DNA of 64,000 nucleotides from Acanthochlamys bracteata (taxonomy: Eukaryota > Streptophyta > Magnoliopsida > Pandanales > Velloziaceae). A program made the translations under genes and the position numbers. Positions 41,866 to 52,496 of the stretch are shown in pieces; the stretch's first letter is position 1, and each line of letters starts with the position of its first letter. The DNA is taken from assembly GCA_019914995.1 (NCBI GenBank), contig CM034132.1, positions 9,728,662-9,792,661 on the forward strand, read 5' to 3'. Under the pieces are notes generated by a model. It had not been told where the DNA came from. It did not search any database and saw nothing but the letters and a program-made list of their open reading frames with translations.

Positions 41866-42323
41866 TTTTACTGAACGATGGAAGAGGACCAACCCCAATA
41901 TATCATCGAAATTCTTGATCGCAGCTTGAAGAATAGAAATCCCAAGGTGCTGCATTCTGGTACTACTTTAAAGTGTAAATATCAGACAGAGTCTTCTTTC
42001 ACCTTGCGTCTTTGTTGAGCTTTTTCATGCGTGCAGTCTCCGGTTTGGTGATGCGTACTCTTGATTGGTGCATCAGCTAATTTGTTCCACGATGTTAGGA
42101 ACACATATAGGTTGAAATTTTATACTGGGTTTGTATTTTTCCCAAAATTACAAGTTTCTTACCTAGGTGATTCATAGATCACTGAAACGAAGAAATTTTT
42201 TTTCGAAATTATACGCCTTTCGTTGTTTTAAGACATTTGTACATCTTAACCATCTTGTACATTTCCAGCAGATAGTCGAACATTTGATCTCTTTAAGAGT
42301 CTACTAATCTCAGACGGAAATTT
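41866..42323. other. Convergent 3' UTR region, MraY homologue / GLR
   Basis: About 460 bases between two stop codons on opposite strands. It presumably holds both 3' UTRs; no other structure was noticed. Confidence 0.5.
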
Positions 42324-45300
42324 CTAGAACCAGTTCTTGATACTTGTGACCACTTCCAGTATCCATGTCTTCAGTTGTTCACGGAAATTTGCGTATGCAG
42401 TGTAAAGCAGAGCAGATGACGAAATCGTTACGGTGATCACAAAAATTCCGACAAGTGCTTCCGGATTTAGCCTCCCCTTATCATCCTCTGCTCCTTGAGA
42501 AGAGCAGCTGGATGAACCGAGCAAGCTCTTCTCGAGCCGTTGGATTTCTCCTTCCTCGTTCGCTTGCAGGATCGCTTCAGATATGTCCATTGCCAACGGC
42601 GATCCCTTAGGAAATACCTGTGGACATTTGGAACTTCATCAGTATGCCATAAATCATCAGGTACTTTTGGTTTAAAATGGAAGTGTTTCTGTTGTGTTTT
42701 GGCTTTACAAAACCGAAGCCTCCGAGCTTGTAGGAAGGTCCAGCGATGGTGAACCCTCTGCAGTTGATGGAGAGGAACAACTTGGCATGCGGCTCAACAA
42801 AGAAGGCAGCAGCTATCTCACCGGAGCGAAGTGCATCAGGGTACTCGTCGATGGACTTGATCTTTCTTATGTTGTTGTAGTTGAAGCCGAGCACATCCAC
42901 AAGGTACCTGACTATGAAGGAGTTGCCATTGCAGCCGACAGCCGCGTGTGAATGCTTCAGAGTATCGATGCTGACGATGGTCGGTTCTAGCTGAGAGACG
43001 GTGAGCATCGTGGTGAGCGTCGCCGTGAAGCTCGAGTTTAAGACAAGGGCAACGAACAGCCATGTCACGACTACTAACCGCGAGAGCTTGCTCTTCAGCT
43101 TCTCCCCTAGACAGAGTTAAAAATGAGCAATTGGAAACTTGAGCAAGGCGATGCGTGGACAATTAAACACGAGAGTTTTTTTTTTTTTTTTTCCCTTACT
43201 GTGCGCAAAGACGAAGGTGCAGAACGCGAACCAGAGGGCAGTACATGTTTTTTCGCCCCAGGTTTTACCGTACCCGAACTCTTCGTTCTGCTCTACGTGC
43301 TCAATGACTGATACCACGAACCCTGTGAAGATGGTAATGGCAGCGATGCAGAGCCAGAGAGACGCCGTGAAAGGGGCAGGGAACTGCCACGCCTTTCGCC
43401 ACTCTCCGACGGGCTTTTCCTTCACCACCATCACCAGTCCTGATTCGACATACGGCTGCGAAAATTCTACGAGCTTGTATCGGTCCGCCATTATTTCGAA
43501 GTCGCCGATCGCTCCATCAAATTCCTTCGACCATGAAATTGCTAGTTTGTAAGGAACATCAAAGTCTCAAAACTCAGAGACTTTGGAAATTTTCTGAATG
43601 TCAAATATTAGAAAATTTTCTTCTTGAAAAATGACAGGTTTGAAGATTCAAGATGAGTACACATACCTTGGCGTAGACGTTGCGTACCAAGTCGTCGTAC
43701 GACCCGTAATACGGTCGGAATTCGTAGGGCAAACGGTAGGGTAACCGATCTACGACAGTCCTGAACACGTCGATGGAGAACCCACTGACGATCGTCACTC
43801 CGTTTGCTTTCTCAACCTTAACGAAAGGTTTGAACGCAGCCATGGCAGGGACGCCTATGCGTAACGCCCGTTGCCCGTGCCCTGCTGCCTTCGCCATCCA
43901 CCCTCTTGGCGCCTGCCTCGTGCCTCCTGGCCAGTACACGGGTCCTAGTGCTTCCATGCTTCTTCCGCAACTAGCACCTTCTTCTTCATCTTCTTCCCAT
44001 AAGCCGTTCTTGTTGCTGCAGTCTCGCATATCACCGTCTTTGTGGAACGCTTTCTTCTCCGACCACAGCCCCATTTCTCTGTAGCTCTTTCCAACAACGT
44101 TCACTATCCGAAACACAGTGTCCGCAGCAAGCTTTCCGTCTTTGATATGCATCCCACTCAATCCTGTGAACCCATTTTCCTGCAGCGATGAGTTTTTGCT
44201 GTAGAAGGATATCGCAAAGACCGCGTCATAAGCGCGGAGCGCGTGAATTCCAGGCTCGCAATTCACTTCGTCGGGATACTCCGAACGACAACGTCTACGG
44301 AACTTAGACGAAAAGGCCCTGAAACTGTTTGAATTCTCCGAGAAATGGTTCTTAACGCCGACAACGCCTTGCATCGAGGCAGCGATGAGTGTGGAGTTAA
44401 TAGAGTCGAGCAGGCCGGCCACGTCCTCGCCGATGATCCATGCGTATCCGTCGGATAACATTCCGATACGTTTAGCTTCGGAGAATAGTAGCTTCGCCAT
44501 TGGCAAAGATGAGCGGAGAAGAACGAACACCTTGCACTGGTTCCTCCTCAGCTTCAGTAGCTCTTCCCTTATCACCGCAGCTGGATCGGAAAGAGAACTG
44601 AAACTCGGCAAGGCAGCTCGTTGTTCAACCTGCGATTCAACGGCTCGGAGAGAATCCCATAGAAGGTTGATCACGCCGGAGTCGTCAGCAAAAGGGTTGT
44701 CCTCGTAAACGGCGATGACACGCCGCCAATGGTGAGACTCCACTATCGCAGCTATGCATTTCATCTCCGAAGAAATGTCGGTTCCTATTCCGATCATCGG
44801 AGTAGGTTGTTTGAGGTTTTGGCTTGTCGGGATCGGAAGAGATTCGGTGAGCGAGATAAGAGGCACCATTGCTTCTCCATAGACGTCCTCGAGCATTGCT
44901 GCTTCTTGCTTTGTTAAGTCACCGATGATCGCCGTCACGTTATGATCCTTCATAAGTCCTGAGACTAAACGTTTACTTACGGCTATTAAGTTACAATCAG
45001 AAACCTCTGATGAAACTGAAACTGAAACGTGCAAAGATGGCATTGTTGAATGATGACAAGTAGCTTACTTGTGGAGGCTAGTCGAAGAGGGTTGCCATTA
45101 GTGTCTTTAACGTAAACGTCCAGCTTCTGGTGGTTCTCATCTTCATGAGCTGCGACATCGACCGCAATCTTGGCTTCCTTGCCTCTCCGGTAACGGAGAT
45201 CCAAAACAACGCCTATCCGACTAGTGCTTCCGGCGTCAGCGGCAACTGCGGCTATCGTAGTCCGAAGAATGAGTAGTAATAGAAACAGGCGTAGAAAGAA

Positions 45301-45327
45301 GAAATGAAGAAGGAATTTTAATTCCAT
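42324..45327 (-). CDS. Glutamate receptor-like channel (GLR clade 2 type), intact, 5 exons
   Basis: Exons 45069-45327, 43667-44982, 43200-43524, 42709-43106, 42324-42617 (2592 nt, 863 aa). Plant GLRs are amino-acid-gated cation channels at the plasma membrane or endomembranes. The order is a signal peptide (MELKFLLHFFFLRLFLLLLI), a periplasmic-binding-like N-terminal domain (IGVVLDLRYRRGKEAKIAVD, VTAIIGDLTKQEAAML), and the S1 ligand-binding half (GFSIDVFRTVV, GDFEIMADRYKLVEFSQPY with the ligand-contacting Arg). Then come M1 (SLWLCIAAITIFTGFVVSVI), the pore loop (WGEKTCTALWFAFCTFVF) and M3 (NSSFTATLTTMLTV in place of the usual SYTANL). S2 ends KLGGFGF then VFPKGSPLAMDISEAI, followed by M4 near the end. 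An Asp/Glu-rich insert (EEDEEEGAS) precedes S1. It is head-to-head with the next GLR. Confidence 0.9.
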
Positions 45328-46278
45328 TTTGTTTGGAATTAAAGAATGAATATTGGATTTTCAAATTAAACGAGCTCTGTAAGAGTTGAAGGAGTAGGGA
45401 TCAGGTGATGAGATCAATTTCTAAGAAGTTTCAAGGATTATATATTTGATTTCTTGAGAAACAATTTCTAATTGAACAAGTTGCAGTTAATTGTTTATAA
45501 CCATCAATCAATCTGAATTGCAAGAAGTCAAGAATTACGCATGGAAGATTAATTACTAAGGTATTTAGTTGTTATCTATGAACTTAACATTAGTTCTCTG
45601 TTTTAATCAACCCGGGTAGAACCTGTGTTTAATGATATTTTTCTTATTGTAAAAAATGTTAGGAGTCTGAAATTGCATAACGATTGTTTGGAAGTTAATA
45701 ACTGTTTAACTAATATTTAACCAAGATTCTCAGAAAGAAAAAAAAAACAAGTCTAACTTGAGATTGATGGACAGAAAGTTTGAGTTATTCAATTTGCAGC
45801 TGCTAGCTGCTTCATTGACAATCTTATACAGTTGAGATTGATATATTGATAAACAATAGATGTGTCGGTTTTGAACAATCAATCCATTGACTTTGTGCTC
45901 CTTTATTATGTAATGCAAAAAAATTAATTTTTTTTAGCACGTCCTTCGATTATGAGACTAGTTGATGAGTTGACTAATTTGTTTGTTAAGGTTTCTTGGC
46001 AGTAACTGAGAAACTCATCATCGTCATTTAACTATCAACTGCGGTCTGCGGACTTTGTGTGGAGATGAAACGTAAGAAGTCAACACGATTACTTACGAAC
46101 TAAAGTCGATGGAATTCGATTAATTCCTTTCCTTAATTTCCGTCATTTTAATTTGTTTCATGGAAACTTCACGTAAGCACGATAATGTCAAATCCATTAT
46201 GATCGAGCTTGCAATATATATACCTATCTATTGTTTACAAAAATTTTCAAAAACAGTAATACAATCTAATAGTAAATC
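45328..46278. promoter_or_regulatory. Shared intergenic promoter region of two divergent GLR genes
   Basis: About 950 bases separate the two start codons. A TATA-like run (ATATATATA, 46,213-46,221) sits about 60 bases before the plus-strand ATG. The rest is AT-rich and without ORFs; a poly(A) run lies near 45,740. Confidence 0.45.
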
Positions 46279-49200
46279 ATGGCTGCTTCTGAATCTGTGC
46301 TATTTCTCTGCTTCTTTATAGTAGTCCTTCTCACTGCTGAAGGTAGTTCTTCATCAGTTGCTGCGCTACGCATCGGCGTCATCTGCGATACAAGTACTCG
46401 TGTCGGAAGACAGCAGAAGATCGCGTTGAGATCGCTGCGGAAGAGTTCAACTTGACTAGTACTGATGATGCTCATAGCCCGGTGTATCTCAACATTACCA
46501 ACTCCGACGATCTTCTCCTACCTGCTTCAAAAGGCATGTACCTATTTACCACTTAATTGCCGGAGCTCCGGCGACGCGTGATGGAGATAGTGTCTCGATT
46601 ATTTTTAATTAACTACTATATTTATTCTTGCAGTAACTGAGAACCTCATCAACTGGGGAGCAGAAGCGATCATCACTGCAACAAAGTCCTGGCAGGACGT
46701 TGCGTCCATAGCGGCCACCGGCATCCGATCGAGAGTGCCAGTGCTCTCTCTCAAGGCGGATGCTCCGCTACCATCGTTCGACTCTAAACCATCTCTAATT
46801 CAGATGTCGTACCGGGGTTTCCCGCAGGCGCAGAGCATCGCCGACCTGGTGAGATCATTTAAGTGGACACGGATTGTTACGATATTTGAAGAAGACGACC
46901 TCCAAGGGATTGTCGATAAAGAGGTTGAGCTTTTGCGCGATGCTTTGCGATCCACAGGGTCAGAGATCGATGATGGTGTCGTTTTTCCACCTATGAGCAC
47001 GCTCGTCGACGATCCTGAGCTTCTAGTGCGCCAAAAACTAGAGTCTCTGAAGCAGCATCTCTGCAGCGTGTTCGTCATCGTACGATCGTCTACGACACTA
47101 GCGTCGCATTTGTTCAACGTTGCAAAAGAAATAGGATTGATGGAACAAGGATTTGTATGGATCATCAACAGCGATCTCGCCGGTCTTCTTGATAACCCCT
47201 CCGCTTTCTCCTCTTCTTTCATCTCTTCCTATATGCAGGGAGTAGTAGGGATCAAGCCTTACTTCAACCAAACAACAACCTCCTACCAAAAATTCCGAAC
47301 AAAATTCGACAAAAGGTTCGGTAGTGATGAGTTTATAAAGTCAAGCCAGCGTAGTGTTACCAGTGACAGGCTCGACATCTGCTCCTTACGAGCATACGAC
47401 ACGGTTGAGCTGATCGTGAGGGCTGCAATCGAGAGGAAGACGTCGACGAACGGCAACGGCTCGACTACTCTAATGGATGGTTTGGTTTCGGCCGCTAGTT
47501 TCCAAGGGCTCAGCGGGTGGATTCAGATAGGAAAAGACGATCACGGATTAGCAACCGGAAACAGTACTTCTTCACCTGCATTTAGGTGATCAACATCGTC
47601 GGAGAGAGCTATATTGAGCTAGGCCTTTGGTCCTACGGAACATCATCAGGGTTTTACCAGAATGAGATAGACATGAGCACAGGTACTGGGATAGTGAAGG
47701 AGTTAGGACCTGTTTGGTGGCCGGGACGACCACATTGGCTACCAGGTGGATACCGGAAGTTGAGGATTGTGGTACCTAATAAGCCGGTGTTTCGCAGGCT
47801 TGCAGAGAAGGTCTTGGATGGTAAAGGAGCTGTCATTGGATATAGCGGATTTTTTATCGATATATTTCAGGAGTGCCTGAAGGTTCTAGGCTTTCATCTT
47901 GACTACGAGTTCTCAAATTTCACCGGAGTCTACAATGACCTGGTGGAACAAGTCGCTCTGAAGGTACGTCTCTGTACAATTAAACGTATTCAACTAAGTT
48001 TCGAAACTTTGAATTGTGCATTGCAATGTCTGCAGAAGTACGATATGGCTGTGGGTGATATTTCAGTCACCTCGACTAGATCGGAGAGAGTCCAATTCTC
48101 ACATCCCATAGTCGGCAACGGAATCACGAGAATGGTTAGAACGAGACGTGTCCCGGGAGCATGGCTTTTTGTGAAACCTTTCAAACCAATAGTGTGGCTT
48201 TTGGTATTTCTTAGCTTAGCATGGACAACGTTTCTCCTTTGGTTTTTCGAAAGGCAAACAAGCGATATTTTCTCCGGCCGGTGGTACGGCATAGGCAAAC
48301 TTCTCTGGTTTGTCACCTCCAGTTTCTTCCAAAGGCACGGTACGTACGCTAGCTGTAATTTTTTATTTTTTATTTATTTATTTATTTTTTTTTGCGTCGA
48401 TCCGTTGCAAAAGAGCCGGCCGGGCAAAGAACGCAATTGCTAGTAGACTACTTTGATCAAATCTCGGTGTGAGTATATAAATATATTCATGATTTTGCAT
48501 GCAGGAGAGCTTCAGAACTGTTACGCTAAATTCATATTAGTAGCCAACCAGTTCTTCATAAAGTTCTTGCTCGCCATTTATACGGCCAGTCTAGCAACTA
48601 TCCTTCTAGCTCCGCAACTCCGACCGGTGACCGTCGATGGAAAAGTCGGGTGTAATCAGGTCAGTTTCATCGTGAATTATCTCAAGTCTGAACTTGATTA
48701 CCAAGACAGCGATATAGTGCGTATTGGATCCGAAGAAGAATACCTGAATGCCTTCTCCAAAGGTATTATAACTCATGCCTACTTGGGCTTGCCGTACATG
48801 AAGATGTTCCTTTCGCAACACGATGGCTTCACTGCTGCCGGCCGTACTAATCGGTTTGGCGGATTCGGCTTCGTAAGCTTTAATTTCCCTTTTTTTTCCT
48901 GAATTATATATCAAAAAACAATGTAGTCACATATACGCACAGGTATAATTAATTGATCTCGTTGATTTCAGGTGTTTCAAAAGAATAGTCCCTTAGCAGA
49001 AGAATTTTCGAAAGCGATTTTAAAGCTGGAGGAGAACGGAGTGGTGGAAAAGCTCGAGCGGCAGTGGTTCTCTACGACGTTCTACGTCAGCCTGAGTACC
49101 GACAAACAGCAGAAAGAAAGCGAGAGTTTCGGGATCAACAACCTGCTCTACTTGTTCGTTCTAACCTTCGGGGTGTCAGTGCTTGTCGTGGCCTTCTATA

Positions 49201-49352
49201 TCGGTAGGAAACTAGGGTATTCACTTCCGGCGGGAGTGAGAATTTTGCTTGGAGCAATGCATACGACGGTGGTGGCTTCTTCGAATAATCGGGTTAGAAA
49301 CGTTGAGGTCGATGAAGATACGAAAGGAAAAGAAATGGCGGCTCCGTCTTGA
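46279..49352 (+). pseudogene. Glutamate receptor-like channel with two single-base frameshifts
   Basis: Exons, by comparison with its neighbours: 46279-46533, 46634-47963, 48036-48339, 48505-48872, 48972-49352. It has a signal peptide (VLFLCFFIVVLLTAEG), the N-terminal ligand-like domain, S1 (GFFIDIFQECLKVLG, GDISVTSTRSERVQFSHPI), M1 (PIVWLLVFLSLAWTTFLLWFF), the pore loop, M3 (IYTASLATILL), S2 and M4. One base is missing after 46,428 (exon 1 reads out of frame, stop at 46,455-46,457) and one after 47,586 (TGA at 47,587-47,589). The first intron has a GC donor (46,534-46,535). Everything else is open, and all other splice borders are GT-AG. It is either a young pseudogene or an intact gene damaged by assembly errors in G runs. 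If intact it would be about 880 aa. Confidence 0.75.
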
Positions 49353-49871
49353 CAGCTAGCGCGGCATACGTACGTACGTATCGTAAAAAAGACGTATGTA
49401 TATTTTATGTAACTCTTAGTACAAGACTCGATTGAATGATCATTTTACAATAAGAAACAGAATACAAAAATTAGCAAGTTAGTCATATGGCCATTCTTTC
49501 AATTGATATGAGAATTCGTATTTTATAGTTCGCTACATTTCAACTGCAAGTGATCTCAATTCAACCGATCGATATGATAACGTACGCTAGCTGATATTTT
49601 TGAGTAGCGTCCATGCATGAGCTTAAGTCTTCGAACTTCGGAGTTCGGTCTTTGATAAAGATGTTCAAGATGAAGTGAACCACGTTTTGAGTCAAATGTT
49701 TCTTTAATGGCTAGCTGATAAAAGTCGTTCTTTCATGAAAAACTCCAACAAGAAACTTCAAAGGAAAATGTCTTTGCATTCAAACTCATCCTTGCTCAAG
49801 ATCTGCTCGACTAATTAACAAAATTCATAAATTTGCAGTTCATGTGAATATAGTGGCGGTTCATTAGAAAC
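49353..49871. other. Spacer between tandem GLR genes
   Basis: The 3' UTR of the second GLR and the promoter of the third share about 520 bases. A CGTACGTACGTA run at about 49,368-49,381 immediately follows the stop codon. No ORF is supported. Confidence 0.45.
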
Positions 49872-51922
49872 ATGGGTTTTGTTTGTTCACGTCTTTCCAT
49901 GTTTCTGCAATGTTGCTCTTTGCTACTGCTCATGATCGGAAGACGACCATTTTCTTCAGAAGCACTGCGAATCGGCGTCGTTTGGAATAGTAATAGTCTT
50001 ATCGGAAGGGAGCAGAAGATCGCCCTTGAAATCGCAGCTCAAAATTTGAATACCTCCACTTTTCCTATTTTCCTCAGTGATACAGATTACTCTAAGGACA
50101 CCGTTGCTCGCCGTTATTCAAAAGGTTAGTCAATTTATTTTTGATTTAAAAGTTTATGCCGATAGATTTACAACTATCTCCGCCAGATTGGAGCTATGCA
50201 TCAACGAAAAATCTCATACAAGAATGGGGAGCAGAGATACTTATCGGCACCGGAACATGGTCGAAGATTGCGTCTATGGCCAAAGCTGCAGGCAACCAGT
50301 CTGCCACACCGGTGGTTTCCGTTGGCGAGCAGCCTCAGCTGCTTCCGGTTCCAAGTCCAATTGTAGTTCAAATGTCTTACCCGATCTTCCTACAGGCACA
50401 ATGTTTTGCAGAACTCATAAGATCATACAACTGGAGCACAGCGATCGCGATATACGAGGAAGACTTCTACACTCACAACATAGTCATTCAGCTCTCCGAC
50501 GCTCTACGATCTACCGGTTTGGAAGAGATTGCCTACCAAATAGTTTTCCCGCCGGTAGACACCCTTGATAATCCGAGGATCGTAGTGCGCCAGCAGCTGC
50601 AGGCATTGAAGCAACGACTCTGCAAGGTGTACGTGGTCATGAGGTCTTCTCCAACGTTAGCCATCGTTCTTTTTGAGGTTGCAAAAGAAATAGGGTTGAT
50701 GGACAAGGGACATGTCTGGATCATCGGCGACGATATCACTAGCCTTCTCGACGATCCCTCTTCGTTCGCACCTTCGTTTGTATCCTCCTACATGCAAGGC
50801 GTCGTAGGGATCAAGGCCTACTTCAACGACACTACGACTACATACAACGAGTTCCAAACGGAGTTCAAAAGAAGACTTACATCGGAGCTTAACGGCAGTA
50901 CTGCTAGCTTGCAGCCTGACATCTTCGCGCTACGCGCCTACGATGCAGTTCGACTGATTGCAAATGGTGCTGCGGTGACTCTAGCCGGAGGCAGAACTGA
51001 TCGAACTCTAGTGAGTGAAATGTTGTCTAGCAATTTCCAAGGACTTAGCAGAAGAATTCAGTTCAATGAAGGAGACGGAGGTTTGAAATTGGAGAACGGG
51101 TCAGCGGCATACAGAGTGATCAACGTCGTAGGTAAGGGTTATAAAGAACTCGGGCTTTGGTCTCACAGGTTAGGCTTCTTCGAGAACGAAATTGATATGG
51201 GCCGTAATGGACGGACACTACAAGATTTGGGGCCCGTTGACTGGCCCAGTAAATCAAGAATGAAACCTAGTGGTTGGGGCACATTGCAAATTGGGGTGCC
51301 TACTTCTGACATCAGTAACAAATTTGTACGAGCGTTAAGTGGTAATTACAAGCAATGTGGTTGATTATGACGGGTTCTGCATCGACGTGTTCTGCGAGTG
51401 CCTGAAGCTTTTGGACTACGGGCTACAGATCAAATTGCATCCATTCGGTACCCACAATGACACTACTTACGATGACCTCCTTAACCAAGTCGCACTGAAA
51501 GTAACTTCTTCTTATTTTCTGAGATATAAGTATCAGCGTCACGATCATCGATGAAGAATGGTTTCTTTTTATTTTTCAGAACTACGACGCTGCGGTTGGG
51601 GATATCACTATTGCGGCAGACCGCACCACAAACGTATCATTCACGGCGCCGTTTGTAGGATCAGGTCTTGTTAAGATGGTTCCAACGAAGGCGCGTGCTA
51701 CCTGGCTGTTCTTGGCACCGTTCACGGCCTTAGTTTGGATACTCATATTTGTCGCCTTGTCCTGCACCGCATTCACTGTTTGGTTTGTTGAACCTCGAAC
51801 TGATGATGATGATCGAATTCATGGGGTAGAAGGTCGCGAAATTCTCCGTTTTAGTGGACCGTGGTACACTCAACTCGGCCAACTTCTTCATTTCATCTTC
51901 TCCACAATCTTTTATAGGCATG
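49872..51922 (+). pseudogene. Truncated and frameshifted glutamate receptor-like gene
   Basis: Exons 49872-50124, about 50187-51500, 51580-51922. The signal peptide and N-terminal domain (EALRIGVVWNSNSLIGREQK, WGAEILIGTGTW) are intact and close to the second GLR. A frame change at about 51,338 (one base too many, or two missing) falls within S1, between SNKFVRAL and VVDYDGFCIDVF. Exon 3 continues with YDAAVGDITIAADRTTNVSF, M1 and the pore loop to FYRHG. It then meets a GC donor (GCAAGT at 51,923). No M3, S2 or M4 sequence is found before the next gene at 52,497, so the channel half is missing. A tandem copy that lost its 3' end is the simplest reading. The exon 2 acceptor has an alternative 24 bases upstream. 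Confidence 0.8.
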
Positions 51923-52496
51923 GCAAGTTCTTCAACAGACATTACATACATATGCGCTACGTTAATTTTTTTTCTTTCTTTTCTCTCCGACTTATATATA
52001 TATATATATATGGTGCAGACACGGTAGGTAGTTGCGTGCATCATTGCATCGGCTTCACTTTGATTTGGAAGGGAATTCTCGCAAGTCTATGTGGTCGTAG
52101 AATAGCAGCGGACGGTGCGACAGAGATGGATGAGCTTCACTATTACCGGGTTTTACGACCGTAGTATTATATATGAGGAGTTCTGCCCCCAGGATAATCT
52201 CCCAGTCGGTTCATTTAGTAATTCAACTCAGTTCAGAACACCCATCAAACTTGCCCATGTTTGCCGGTCTTCTTCCGTTTGCGTCTTTGCCCGACTGGAA
52301 GCACCACATACATGAGAAAGTTTTCTAGTTGAATTACATGACTCCTGTAGAAGAGGAAGGGTTTTTTTCCGCCTCTCCAAATTTGTAACATTAAAACAAA
52401 GCTTTTTATTTTTTGTTTTTCTAGTTGTTTTGTGCGGAACCTTGATTTTCCTTTTCTCTGTTTGTTTGTAATTGTTATTTTACAATTTTCTGTTAA
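51923..52496. other. Region where GLR 3' exons would be expected; (TA)n repeat
   Basis: A TA dinucleotide run lies at 51,993-52,011. After a possible acceptor (GCAG at 52,015-52,018) about 43 codons stay open to a TAG at 52,162-52,164, but they do not resemble the GLR M3/S2 region beyond a weak ILASL. The remainder is the upstream region of the PPR gene. Confidence 0.4.

Noticed and set aside
51923-52164. Missing M3/S2 exons of the third GLR hidden here
   Set aside because: The open codons after the possible acceptor do not carry the M3 or S2 signatures; only a weak ILASL resemblance was seen.
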